Source: Posidonia oceanica
Lineage: Eukaryota > Streptophyta > Magnoliopsida > Alismatales > Posidoniaceae
Direction of reading: 5' to 3'
Length of the DNA stretch: 64,000 bases
Assembly (NCBI GenBank): GCA_037176725.1
Contig: JAZBRS010000044.1
Span: forward strand, 9,548,001 to 9,612,000
Shown: piece after piece, positions 12,500 through 25,384 of the stretch
How the letters are laid out: each line of letters begins with the position of its first letter
How positions within the stretch are numbered: the stretch's first letter is position 1
Notes under the pieces: model-generated
Databases searched by the model: none
Told to the model about the DNA's origin: nothing
What the model saw: only the letters and a program-made list of their open reading frames with translations
Program-made: the position numbers and the translations under genes

Positions 12500-13862
12500 T
12501 GTTGGACGCAGCTACGACCTGCGTCCAATGTTGGACGCAGGATATACAGCGTCCAACACAGACAGATGGAAAATAGTAGAAAACGATGCAATCTAGAAAA
12601 CATGCATTCTAGATGTATGGATGTGATGCAAATGCAATAAGGCAATAGATGGCATGTATATTATGCAAAGCAATCAAGGTAAATAACCAAAGGAAAGATT
12701 TAATGCCCTGAGCATGCATGAACATGATTTAAGCATTACAAGGTGTGGGACGCTAGAGTACACAGTGTCCAACACAGGACGCTGAAGCACTCTGCATCCA
12801 ACACTCTGCAAATAGATACATAACAAAAACCCATGCAAAGCGACAAAATAAACACCTAGGCATGCATTTAATTTACTGTAAACAGGTGTAGGCTAAGCAT
12901 GCATACATGGATCAAGTGAAAATCCAAAAAGGAAAGCATCTGCAAAGCATGCGCAAGAAAAGGCACAACTAGAGTGTAGGACGCAAGCACCACCTATGTC
13001 CTATATAGGACGCCTGCAGTACCAGCATCCAACACACTAGAAGGCACACACATGAAGGAACCTGCATAAATCCCTAATAAAAATGCCAAGCAAACTTGGG
13101 AACAGTTGCTAAGAGGGCTAAGCACAAACATGCAAGCATGGATCAAGCATACACAAGTGATAATGGCATCATGCAAGCATTTAAACAAGAGCAGCTGAGC
13201 AGAAACGTAAGACGCAGAGCACATCTACGTCCAACATAAGACGTAGAGTGTACCTGCGTCCAACACATAAAAGAGGCATATCATGCTGTAAGCAAGAACT
13301 GAGCTTAGAGACCACTTAAACATGCATGCAAGCTATAGAAAGCAGGCTAGACCAAGGCATGCAACGTAGATCAAGCAAGTATTCCATGTAGAACATCTTA
13401 AGAAGCATGCATAAGGGAAAAAAGGGAACAAAAACCCATGTGAAACAACATGCATCCTTAGGAAGGAACTTGCAAACATAAAGATAGTTGCCATGGAGGC
13501 CAGACACCACTAAGCATGCATGGAGCAAGTATACAACACAAAGGGAAGCAGCACTCATGCATGGCAGTAAGTGTAAACACAGAGATAAATAGGACGCTGG
13601 ACACACCAGTGTCCAACGTTGGACGCAGTGTATTCCAACGTCCAACACAGGTAAACAGCATACTGAACTGAAGCATGCAATATGGATTCGAACTAGCATC
13701 TGTAAGCATTAAGGGAAGCATGTAAAGCAAACTCACAGAGATACAACTAGAGTATAACAACATAAAAACAAAATGGAGTAAAATAAAATAAATGAACAGC
13801 AGAGTTGTTGGACGCTGCCTCAGGGCACGTCCAACGTTGGACACACTAGCATGTGCGTCCAA
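12500..13862. repeat. Series of double-hairpin modules
   Basis: Modules of about 60 bp sit at 12500, 12742, 12971, 13204, 13590 and 13805. The consensus is GTTGGACGC-N(7-12)-GCGTCCAAC, twice in tandem. The junction between the two hairpins is itself a palindrome (TCCAACGTTGGA, or TCCTATATAGGA at 12971). More copies lie at 7668, 10370, 11383, 12272 and 14672. Confidence 0.8.
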
Positions 13863-14730
13863 CAGGTCGGGATGTTCCCTGCCCAAGATCAGTGGCCAAA
13901 GTGGCCAAAAATCTCAAACAAACTTGCTAGGAAGCAAGAGTGAGTGATGACGAGCATGTCCATATGCTCGGTGCCAGAAATAGGTGGGTGGATTGCTCCA
14001 CCCACCTCCTCCTCATGGCCGGAAAGCCAAGGTGAGGGGGCATGTGTGCTGTGCTAAACCACGTAAAAGCTATCTTATCATGCTACCACATGCATGAGGT
14101 AGCTAGGGGTGAAGAAAATTCACCTGGTTGCGGCTTAGATGGCGTGTTTGCACTCGGTCGGTTGGCACGGAAGGAGGTGGCAGGCTAACTTTGGCGAGCT
14201 CCTGGGCACAGAGGGGAGGCTGGGGAACTTGGCTGAGGGCTCAGGAAGGTTCGTGGGAGTTTGCTCGAGGCTCTTGAAGCTTTGGATTTTCTCACGAATC
14301 GGTGTGGTGAGCCGTGGGAATTGGTGAAGTCTTTGGTTTTGTTGGGTTCGGTTGGCAATGGCAGTGGAGTTGTAGAGGTTGGCAAGGCTAGCAAGAGCAA
14401 GCCGCGGGGTTGCTGGCCAAAGGTGGCGTGCACGGGAGAGGGCTCTAGGAGACTGCCATGGTAGGTGAGGAGGTGGCGTGCGCGGCACAGAGCAGGTCGG
14501 CAAAGGCTAGCCGGAAACGTCCAAATGAATGTGCAGCGGGAAAGTGGGGCAGGTGGTGCTGTACGGGCGACACCCGGGTGAGGCACCGACTTCGAGGGCG
14601 AGCCAAGTGGCTGGGCGGTCCGAGGGGAGCGGCGGAGCTGGCGAACGGCAAGCCAAAGGGCTGCTGCGGCCGACGCGTTGGACGCCAGCACGCAGTATGT
14701 CCAACGTTGAACGCTAGCACATGTAGCGTC
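13805..14730 (-). repeat. Right arm of the ~0.95 kb imperfect inverted repeat
   Basis: Reverse complement of 11383-12335 with many substitutions. It is closed by a hairpin module at each end. Element C is inserted exactly at its right end, where GCGTC (14726-14730) is the 3' arm of the last hairpin. Confidence 0.7.
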
Positions 14731-15576
14731 TATGGATGTGGATTTGGGGGTGTTTGGATGAAGGTAACAACGCTTCCACGACGTCGTTAACTTTGTTGTA
14801 ATCGCCACTTATCAATGGGTGGACAAGGTACCTAGGGAGATGTAGATGATGTGGATACTCGGTTCACTGGATCAACAGCAGGATGTCGTCCAATGGCTTC
14901 CTCGTGTTACGTGAGCGTATTCCTTTTCCTTCAAAACAAATGAAAATAAGAGATCTAGATGAACAGAGGGTAATATGAAAAAATGAATCTAATACTAACC
15001 GGGAGTTGTTCCCCGCATGCATATGCTATGGGTCCTATGTTAAGGAATGTAATAATGAAATGTAATAAAAAAAGATTGGAGGAAGATACTCCCTTCACCC
15101 TCGTGCTGTATGCAATGGAGTGAGGAAGTGGAGGCACGGTCGGAGCTCCGACTAAGCTATGATCTCTGGGATCGGATCTCTAGGATCTAGAGTAGATGAT
15201 CTCTGGGATCTACGGTTTCTCATAATATTTTTGACAAAGTGGAGGCTAGGGATCTCTCTCTTAATCTAGAAAATGACTCCTAACACTCAGAATTATGAAC
15301 TCCAAACCCTAAAAAGTGCCTCCCCACGAGCCATGGCTCTAGGGGGTCCTTTTATAGAGTTGTAGGGGCCGAGTAAATAGGATAAAAAGTTGAATATGAA
15401 TTTAAAAATAGATATTTCTGCTAGTCACTGGTAGGATAGGCGACAGGCATAAATATCCTAGATTAATGACGTGGCAATGATGTGGAAGTCCACTGTTCGC
15501 GTAATCGAATTGTCCACGTCAGCTAGTCCCCGCTACATGTGGCGCCTACCCATAAAGATCTTTATTTTTCAAAAAT

Positions 15577-15867
15577 AAAATCCCAACTGATTAGTTATGA
15601 GTCTTAGGGGTCATATCTTTGACCTGGTCAAAGCTCGTAACCACCGTAACAACTTGGATTTATATCTCTTAGATTTTAATTTTAGATTTTGAATTAAAGA
15701 TATATGATATATATCTAAAACAAGATATTTAATTCAAAATAAAATCCTAACTGATTAGTTACGAGTCTTAGTGGTCATATCTTTGACATGGTCAAAGCTC
15801 GTAACCACCGTAACAACTTGGATTTATATCTTAATTTTGAATTCAGTTTTTGAATTAAAGATATATA
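15577..15867. repeat. Two tandem copies of a ~145 bp segment in LTR C
   Basis: The phrase TGATTAGTTAYGAGTCTTAG, followed by GGTCATATCTTTGACNTGGT and then a TAACCACCGTAACAACTTGG block, occurs at about 15590-15665 and again at 15750-15825. Each copy is followed by an AATTAAAGATATATA-type tail. B lacks it. S inserted at the end of the second copy. Confidence 0.8.
15863..15867. repeat. Target-site duplication of solo LTR S, left copy (ATATA)
   Basis: Matches ATATA at 49796-49800 on the other side of S. The sequence is low-complexity, so alone it is weak; it gains weight because both copies abut the expected LTR ends exactly. Confidence 0.6.
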
Positions 15868-18800
15868 TGTAGTAATCCCGAAATTCAGATCATCCATGCA
15901 CGATGCCAAAGCTCTCATGCACCGATCGAAACTAGGTTCACTATATGTAGCTGAATCCGAGGAAGGAAACTCGACTCAGAAACACTGACAAAAAGAGAAA
16001 AAAGAAATGATAAGACAAATCAGAGTCGCCACCGTGTCTATTAAGTTGGAGACAAAGAAAACCGAAGGAAATGCATGAAAAGACATGCAAAACCAGATGC
16101 AAAGAGGATGCAAAGGAATGCGATGCTATGCAATGCAATGCTATGTTATGCTATGACTTGTGCCTAGGATGAGGGAATTGGTCATTGCAGGCTAAGAGAA
16201 AGGACAAGGACTCCTGTTACGGGGAAGGTGTTAGACACCCCCGATACATCCAAGAATTGATCTTTCTTAGGCTATCTCGCCTGCAAATGCAGGAAGATGC
16301 ATGCCTAATGCCTAAATGCCATGAATGTCTGATTGCATGCTTTAATGTATACTCTAAGTGCTGAAATGCGTGCAAGGAATTAAACGTGCAAGCTATGTGC
16401 TTAGCAACACTGCTAGTGTTCTGAACAGGCAAGCCCTGGTTCGTGAGAACTCCTAGGCAGTAAGCATCATCGCCCTAATGCAAATGCAGGCGATAAAACA
16501 AAAATAGCAATGAAAACAATGCAATGCAAGCGACATGCAAAAGGAAACCAAGGCGGGTGTGGAAAATAGTGCAAATGCAAGCGACATGCAAGTAAAACAA
16601 AGCGGGCACGCAAAACGGTGCAAAATGCAAGCGATATGCAAATAAAACAAAGTGGCACGCAAAACGAGGCAAATGCAAAAGAAAAAACAAGGTGGGCACG
16701 CAAAACGATGCAAAAGTGCAAGCAATATGCAAATAAAACAAATGCGGCATGCAAAACGGTGCAAAATGCAAGTGATATGCAAAGAAAACAAATACAGCAC
16801 GCAAAACGAGGCGAATGCAAGCGATATGCAAAGAAAACAAGTGCGGCACGCAAAATAGTGTAAATGCAGGAGAAAACGAATGCAGGCGCACAAAGCGATG
16901 CGAATGTAGAAGAAAATGCAAGCAGGCACGTAAAACGGTGCGAATGCGAAGGAAAATGAATACAGGTGCGCAAAATGGTGTAAATGCAAAAGAAAATACA
17001 AGCGAGCACGCAAAACGGTGCAAATGCGAGAGAAAATGAATGCAGGTGCGCAAAACGATGCAAAATGCTAGCAATAAGCAGAAGAAAACAAAAGCAGGTG
17101 CAGAAAAGCCTAATCTACATGCATGAGGAGACAGAATGCGAAAACAATGCATGCAATGCAAATGATATGGCAATGAGTGCTATGCAGTGCTTCAGGTGGG
17201 CTTATCTTGAGAATCTGAGGCCTGATCTGAGATAACTTTGGTTTAAATGAAAGATCATTCAACCAGGAAGACTAGGACAGTTAGATCGTGAAGATCCAAC
17301 GGTCCGATCAAAAGTTATTCAAAAAAAAACAAGTCAGATGGCTCAAGGGCCAACAAAAGTGGGCTAAATAAGGGCCTAAGTGCAGATTACCCCTAAGTGT
17401 GTGCAATGCAGGGTAAATGCATGCATGGGAACTATATGCAATGATATAGGGATGCTATGCATGTAGGAATGCAAATGCAGGGACTTATGTGCAGTTTTAA
17501 GAAACTACAGGGACCTATGTGCAATTTTAGAAAACTACAGAGTTTAAATGCAATGCAGGGCTAAAAATGTAAATGCATGCTACATGTGGACCTATATGCA
17601 ATGCAGGAAAACATGCCAGGTGATATGCAATGCAATGGCAATGATTAAAGCATGCAACAGTTAAGATATGCAATTAAAATGACTGTTGTACATGATTGCA
17701 ATGCAACATGGCAGCTAAATGATGCTAAATGCAAAGATTAATGCATGCTGGGCTTATATGCAAATGCAGGGTGCAAATGCAATGCCAATGAAGTTTAAAC
17801 ATAGCATTTAATGGCTTCTAGATGCAGGCAGGACTTATATGCAATTAGAGCTTAATGCAAGGTTAAAATGCAATGCCAGATTACCTTTAAAAATGCAATT
17901 AAAAGACTTCTTGAGGCAGGCAAGTCCTTAATGCAGTTAAATGAAATGCAAAATTAGCATGCAAGGCAATGTAGTTTAAAAGGGATGCAATTAAAGGGCT
18001 TCTAGAGGTAGGAAGGACTTTAATGCAATTTTTAAAACATACTGGGCTTTATTGCAATGTAATAAGGTTAACACTTACATTTAAATCACTGTTTATAACA
18101 AAACAGGACCTAAATGCAAATATTGAAACCCTGAGGACTTATTTACAATGCAATAAACCAAGAAAATCACATTTAAATCACATGCTAACATGTTACAGGA
18201 CTTAAATGCAATTTTTAGAACATGCAGATGTTTTATGCAATGCAATAAAGTTAAAAATGCATGTTAAATGACTGATTAATTAATGCAGGACTAATATGCA
18301 ATTAATTAAAAAGCCAGGGGTGCAAATGCAATGCAGTGAAACTAAGAAAATCATGCATGCTGTGATTTTTAAGGACCTAGATGCAAATACAATAAAACAA
18401 AGGACTTAAATGCAATGCAATAAAGTAAAAATAGAAATTAAATGCATGGTTCATAGCAGAATGGACTCAGATGCAATTAAAATATTTTCCAGGGTTTTTT
18501 ATGCAATGCAATATGGTAAAATAGCAAATTAAATGCATGATTCACAACAGACAGGACCCAGATGCAATTAAAACATTTTTTAGGATTTTTCTACAATGCA
18601 ATATAGTTTTAAAACATGCTTTAAATGAAATCTACAATTGAGCAGGATTGATGTGCAAATAAAATAAAAGGCAGGACAAAAATGCAATGCAATAAAGTAA
18701 AATATGATATTTAAATGCTGTGAATGCATGCTCTGGACTGAAATGCAATAAAAGTAAAATGCATGATTAAAAATGCAATGTAGTATGGTAAATATGCCAT

Positions 18801-20111
18801 TTAAATGAACTAATATGCAAACAGAGGACTTATATGCAAATAAAATATAACACAGAATAAAAAATGCAATACAATAAGGCAAACATGACATTTAAATAAT
18901 ATGCTAAACAGATAGAGGACCGGAATGCAAATAAACTAAACCTAGGGACATAAATGCAATGCATGTTTTAAACTAACATTTCAGTACTTTTAAACAAATG
19001 CATGAAGGACCTGCATGCAATTAAATTAAATGCTAGACCAGACTGCAATGCAATAAGATTTAAATCGAAATTTAAATGAATTTCAAACTACAGCAGGACC
19101 CAAAAGCAAATAAAATAAATTGCAGCATTTTATGTTAATACAATCAACCAAAGCAAAATAGAAACTATACGTAGCTATAGTGCTACAGTGTCTCTTGACA
19201 CTGCAGCACCTTCGCTGGGGAAGAAAGGCTGTGCGGCGGCGGAGCGGCGCGCGGGGGGCTAGCCTGAGGCCTAGGGAAGCAGGAGGCGGTCTGTCTGGAG
19301 GCTCCGGTGGCTTCAGCGACGCGCGGCGGTTGCTGGAGCGCCCTGCCAACCTAGCTGGCTTTCAATAGAGGAAGTCGGAGACGGAGACGGCGTTGGGAGC
19401 TGCTGCGGTGCAAGGTGGCTGCTGGGTGAGCTTCCCGGTGCTCAAGCGAAGCTCAAGGAGGAGGTCCGGAGGTGCTGCGGTGGCAGAGGCGGTCTGACGA
19501 CCTCGGAGGCTGCTGTAGAGGAGGCGGAGGATGGGGCAGAAGATGGGGGCTACGGAAGAGGCGGGGCAACGTTGGACTAGCTTCCTAAAGGTCCGGCGAA
19601 GGTCTGGGGAAGATCCGGAGGCTTGGGGTGGTCCGGAGTGCCAGGTCGAACTCGGCGGAGGAGTCCGGCAGTTGCAAAGGCAGAGGAGGTGCATGGGGCT
19701 GCGGCGGCGGTCGCGCGTGGGTGGAGCAGATCGGGGAAGTCTTGGCGAAGCTCAGGGGAGGTTCCAGAGCGGCTGCGGAGGACTGGAATGCACGGCGCAC
19801 TGCGGCGAAGCTCAGTGCTCATCGGAGAAGACGACACTGTAGTGGCAGAGGCTAAATCCTAGGCTAGGCCTCTAAACTTACTCCTAATGGCCTAGAAAGC
19901 TTCGTAGACATGCATGGAACTTGAAAATGGCTTTATTTACCTGTGACGATGGCCGACACATGCTGGCAACGTCGAGCTGCCTCTGACAAAGCGGCGAGCA
20001 TTGGCTGCGATACTGCGGAGGTCGGCGGAGGCGCACGGCGATCGGAGGGGACTCCTTGCGTCGCAGGGGAGCTCCGAGGCTGCTTAGAAGGAGGCTGCAC
20101 TGCACTGACAC
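15868..20111 (-). repeat. Solo LTR S, left piece
   Basis: It shows the same module order as LTR A: conserved U5 block (16140-16270), micro-hairpin array (16575-17070), TGCAATTTT array (17440-19080), and GC-rich CGGAGG-type leader region (19190-20100). A PBS-like TGGCGACTCTG (minus) lies at 16021-16031. ORFs in the GC-rich part (19180-20160) are frame shadows of biased sequence. Confidence 0.8.
20107..20111. repeat. Target-site duplication of element D, left copy (GACAC)
   Basis: GACAC immediately precedes TGTTGACACC. The identical GACAC follows the 3' LTR at 48437-48441. Five bases is the normal size for gypsy elements. Confidence 0.95.
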
Positions 20112-23100
20112 TGTTGACACCCCATCTTGGCAGGCCTAGACCCTTGGAGCCCTCTTGTTGATTGCTGGATCAAACCCCAACCAAACCCTAACCCTAGTCC
20201 TCCTCTCAACCCTTCAAAATCAGCCCATTTTGGCCTAAACCTCTACCCCCCTTCCCAACCTCAAAACCTAACCAAAATTCATAGGAAAACCCACCACTAT
20301 CCACTCAACAAACCTACCCAAAAACCTAGGATTTTCCAAGCCTGACCCATTCTCAAAAACCCTAGAAAACTTAGGTAAAACTATCCTTTCTCTACACCTT
20401 GAAACCCCTCCAAAGCCTCCTTAGAATCAAACCAAAACCTCAGACCCAAGACTTCAAAACCTAGACTACCCACCCACCAATTTTCACCCAATTCCGAGAC
20501 CATTAAGACCCTCTTTCACTCAAATTATCCTTTTCTCTCTCCGGGATTATCATTTTCTCTCTCCTCTCTCTCTCCTGATTATCATCTCTCTTTTCATCCC
20601 TTTCTTATCCTTTTTCTGGTCTGGCTGTGGGCCCCCTCTGTGCTTCTATCCTTCCTCTATCTTATCCTTATTTTTACCCCATTTTTAACACTTTTTCTGA
20701 ATTTTTAAAAATCGTTTTCCTCCAACCTATCTTTTTTCCTTTTATCTCTCTCCTTTTTCCATTTCTTTCCTCCTTCTCTTTTCCTTTTCTCCCTTTTGCA
20801 AAAATCCACAAAAACCCATAAAAATCTGTAAAATCTCAAAACATAAAACAAACAAATCAGTACACTAAGAAAAACAATTAAAAAATGTTAAACAAGCAAT
20901 TAACAACTTAAACTTAACTTAAGCAAGCTAAAAAGAAAACCAAGCATGCAAACTAAAAAATGCAAAACAAATCAAAAGAAAACACTGAAAAATCAAAGAA
21001 AAAGCTAAAATAAAATCAAGAACCACCAAAGGTAAAAACCCATCAGAGGAATTAAAAAACAAACCCAAAAAGAAGAATTAAAAAATCAAATACTAGAACA
21101 AGTAATTAAGAAAGGCAAAAGACTTAACCTAACAAACATAAGAAAAACAAGTAAAAACTTAATTAAAAAAAAAGAAAAGAAAACACATCTGAAAAGCTTA
21201 AAAACACCCTATCAAACCAGAAAAATCCAACTAAAAACTTCAAGAAAAATCCATAAATAAAAAATCAAGACATAACTTAAAAGACTTAAGAAAGAAAAAC
21301 CCTAAGAAGACTACAACTTTAAAATCTAAAACCAACCCTAAATTAATACGAAATAAATCCTAAAAAACCCTAATCAATACCCTAAGTGTCCAACAAAAGA
21401 AATAAAATTTTTAAAATAATTTAAAAAGGGATTAACAAACATTTAAACAAGTGAAAACTAATTAAAAGCAAAACTGAAACCCTAAAACCCTAATCAAGCC
21501 CAAAACCCATTCAAACCACACTAATTAACCAAAAGAAGTCATTAAAAAATCTGATCAAGATCCTAATTCACAGCACAAGCACCCTAATATTTTACTTATT
21601 TTTAATTTACTTTTTTCCTATTTTATTTCCCTTCCTTTCCCTTTCTTTCTTTTTTCCTTTTCTCTCTTCTTTCTTTCTTTCTTTCCCTGCCGGGCCCGTC
21701 GGCCCATTTCTCTTTTCCTTCCTTTTTTTCTTTCTTCTTCCTCTCGGCCCGCAGCGCAGTCCGGCCTGCCTCCTTCCTCCTTCTTCTTCCTTCTTCTTCC
21801 TCATGCTTCCATCGTCTCCTCCCGCGAAGCTAACAGGACTCCCTCATTTTTTTAAAATTCAAGCTCTCCCTCTCCATCCAATCAAGCAACAGGTCGCTCC
21901 TTCTCTCTCGCCTCTCAGCGGCTCTTCCGGTGAGGCAATTACTGCCTGTCAGATCGCCGCTCGTCTCCCTCAGCTGCAGTGAACGGCGCCGGTGGAATTC
22001 GAATTCCACAGCTCGCGCCCAGCAGCTTCCGGCTTCTGATAAAAGCCTTGCTTGATACCTCCTTCGAGGACTTTCTTTTTTTTGCCATCCAAGAGTGAGT
22101 GCCAGACCAGAGAGGAACCCAGAGTTGAATCCGATTCCAGAGAGCCATTTCCTTTGCAATTCTTCCACCTGCAACTCATCCCTTTTCTTCTCTGTCTCCT
22201 CCACTTCCAGAAGAGAGAGTGGCCAGAGAGAGTGGTTTGGGAGTCACCTCTGCATCCCGGAGAGAGACTCCAATCCCCCAGCCTCCTCCACCCAATTCCC
22301 TTCCCTTTCTCTGCCGAAACCTTCAGCAAAACCTCCTCTCCCTTTTCCAGTAAACCAGACCCACCTCCTGCCATCACACCTCTCCCCATTGCTCCCCCAA
22401 GTTCACCCAAAACCCAGCCATTTCCCAGCCTCATTCTCCGGCCATTCCACCCACTGAAACCACCTAAAACCACCCAGAGACACCCTGATCACCAGACCTG
22501 CAACCCAGCTCCATCCTCTCACAATTCCCATCACTCCAGCCCGCAACTCCCCCCCAAACTTCACCCAGTCACTCACCAGGCCTCCACCTTTCTAAAGCCC
22601 CCGGCCTCGAACCCAACCGCTCACCACAGCTTCCAAACTCCACCACAAACACTTACACCACTCACTGATCAGAAAACCAGCCGACTTCCAATCTCCACCT
22701 ACAGCCTCCCAAAAAACAATTCAACCACCCAGAACCACTCCCCGCACCTCCAGCAATCTCCTAGAACGCTCCATCCAAGCCGACGAGCAGCAACACCCCT
22801 CCCCGACCTCCGGCAGCAACCTGTGAACCCAAATCAGTCGAACCACCACCCGAGCTGCGAAGCTTCCGTCTGACCATCTGCGAAGCACCGGAGGAACATT
22901 CAGAAGCCGCTCCAACCTTCGCGAGCGACGGACGACGCCCGCTGCGACCGAACGATCTCCGCCGACCGGCTCTGGAACCACTGACGTCGGGGGAACGACT
23001 CAGACGCGGAAAGAGGTAAATTTTGCTTCCATTAGCTTCCTTTTCTTTTCCTCTGCTTCCCCGCCCTTTAGACTAGCTTTTCCGGCCCTCCTGCTCCGTT

Positions 23101-25384
23101 TCCGCTCGCCGGTCCGGTCATCTTCTCCGGCAACGTCCTCCGGTCTTCACGGTGCTCCAGCCAGCGGAACGCCATCCCGGTGATCCCCGGAGCTCCGCAC
23201 GGACGTCAGGAGTCTCCTCCGGTCTTCAGAGCGCAGCTTCGCTGCATCGAACGGCCGGACCGAGCCTCAGACCTTCTGTAGAGCTTCGGCGAACGCTCCG
23301 GCACGTTCCAGACAGCGTCGTCCTCCACCGATTGCCGCCCTGCCTCCGCCAACTCCGGGAGCACCTCCTCCGCCCGACCGCGCGTCCTCAGCCCCCCTGT
23401 GCCGACGGTCACGAGCTCCGGCGGCCAGCTGCTACAGCGCTCGTCACCGTCGGCCGACACTGTGTCTTTATTTTTGCATTTATATGGTTTTTAAGAGAAT
23501 ATTGCATGTCTGTCCTAAGTTTCCTTATTTTTGCGTTTCAATCCTTATTTCATTTAATCTGCTATGTTTTTGATTTAAAATCATGCTAAATTGCTCTAAA
23601 TGTTTCTGCTTTTCTGTATTTGCACTCCAGTCCGTTTACTGTGCTGTTCAGTTATAAATATTTGTGTTTTAGCCCCTGTATTTTCCATTATTGCATTCTG
23701 GTCCTACAGTAGATCATTTAATTTAAATGCATCAAGTTTACCATATCATATTGCATTCTGTGTCCCTATTATTTTCCATTTTTGCATCTTAGTCCACTGC
23801 ACTGTAGTAACTTAGGTTCTGATTTTAATATTTGGTTGATGCATTGCATATTTTACCTCCTGCTTTCTCATTTTTGCATGTAGGTCCTGCAGTAGACCAT
23901 TTAACTTAAATGCATTAATTTTACCATGTAGTATTGCATCCTGGACCCCTATATTTTACTGTTTTTGCATCTTAGTCCATGCATTATAGTAACTTAGGGT
24001 TTATTTCCTTATTTTGCATACTGCATTGCACATTTGCCCCTCTGTTTTTTCATATTTGCAGTTAGGTCCATTTTAAATGGACAGTAACTGTGCTGCATGC
24101 ATTTTAACTTACTGCATTGCATTTTGACCCTGTATTTTCCAGAAATTGCACTGTGGTCCTGTCATTTAATTTTCAGAGCATATTTTCCATACCAAATTGC
24201 ATTTTTAGCCCCTGCATGATTTCAAAATCACACTTAGGTCCCTGCATGCTTTAAAAATCATGTGAAAAGACCATTTTGCCCCTAGGTTGCATTTTAGCCC
24301 CTATGCCTACCAAATTTCATACAGACCTTCCACTAGTACCCCCAGACTCCCCAGGACCTTGTTTTCTGGAAAATTTGCATTTTAGACCCTAGATTTTTTC
24401 AAAATTGCACTCTGACCCCTTTTGGTTTCAAAATCTCTTTCAAAGCATACCTTCTTTTCAAAACACCTTTCTGAGCCTAGTTTTTTGCCAAATAGACCCT
24501 TGTCTTCCCCTTGTTTTCAAAATCCTCCCTGGAACCCTGTTTTTTTGGGAAATCTGCATTTTTAGCCCCTCTTCTTTTTCAAAATACTTTCTGAAATCCT
24601 AGTTTTTTCCCAGCTTCTTTTCTTTACTTTTTCTTGCTTTTGCATGCATTCTGCATCCATTTAGTCTTGCATTTTAGCATCTTCTTGCACACACTTAGCA
24701 CTTCTAGCTCCCTTTCACTTGGGAGGACCTTTTTGCACATCCCTAGGACCTCCTGAACACCTAGATCTGTTCTTCTCCTCTGTTCTGGCCCTTCTGCCTT
24801 GGAGCTGCGATATCTTCCAATCCGGCCGTTGGATCTTCTCAAGTGAGCTGCCCAAGCGACCGCAGCGAAGCGCTCTTCAGCATAGACCAGACGGATTTCA
24901 GATCAGGCTCCTGGATTTCCTGGTACGTCCTCCTAAACCCCTGCATTGCATTCATTTGCATGGCATTTGCACAGTTTTCCTTGTTTTCGCTTTCTGTCTC
25001 TTTGAGCATGTAGAATAGGACTTCCCCTTTCTGCTTGTCTATTCAAATCCTCGTTTCGCGTTTCCCTGTGTGTTTTGTGTTGCGTTCTCCCTGGATTTGC
25101 CACTTTATGTGACTTTCTTCCCCTTTTTCCACGATCCGATCGCATCGCGAGCTTTGGGCAGCATGCGAGACACACCGTGGAACGGTTTAGTGGGAAACAG
25201 TCGCAAAGAGGTGGTAATCCCTCCATTTGCCCCTTCTCCCCTCAGTAGGTCTTCACACCTACTCTGAGCGGTCCTAAACAGCGTTTGTTCTTATACCCAC
25301 GTTGTCTTGCCTCCCCTTCGACCCCTTTTAATCTCTTTCTGCATCCTCGCATTTGCATGGCTTTTTCGAGGTTTTTGCTTCGCT

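Larger units (their letters stand above)
11175..14730 (+). repeat. Region G: LTR-like sequence with internal long inverted repeat
   Basis: It starts TGTAGACACCCC at 11175, just after GCATC, like an LTR 5' end. A CCAAGCCCAAGCCC tract follows, then a hairpin module about 210 bp in. The segment 11383-12335 recurs inverted at 13805-14730. The middle (12336-13804) is AT-richer, with words such as AAGCATGCATG and hairpin modules roughly every 230-390 bp. The right end is cut by element C at 14731. Whether this is one LTR with a fold-back inside or two opposed LTR copies cannot be decided here. No gene is visible. Confidence 0.5.
14731..15867 (-). repeat. 3' LTR of element C, distal part
   Basis: On the minus strand this is the downstream part of the LTR, ending AATCCACATCCATA at 14731. 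It matches B's LTR around 51900-52597 (CTCCGACCGTGCCTCCACTT, the GCATACAGCACGAGGGTGAA block, and GGGGAACAACCCCCGGTTAG). It also contains AT-rich sequence absent from B, including a tandem duplication at 15577-15867. Solo LTR S is inserted at 15868. Confidence 0.8.

Noticed and set aside
16475..17173. Long Phe/Cys/Arg-rich minus-strand ORFs in LTR S, with similar ones at 1806-2610, 25285-25757 and 47388-47942
   Set aside because: Translations of the micro-hairpin arrays; repeat unit length is near a multiple of three in places, so frames stay open by chance.
21661..21830. Microsatellite-like CT tract as an independent feature
   Set aside because: It is a normal internal part of each Ogre-like LTR here (also in A, S and the 3' LTR), so it is described with the LTR.
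22052..22873. 273-codon ORF in the D 5' LTR, with an identical copy at 44154-44975
   Set aside because: Proline/serine-rich translation of a C-rich LTR segment, no domain recognised; it is duplicated only because the LTRs are. Overlapping ORFs exist in other frames of both strands.
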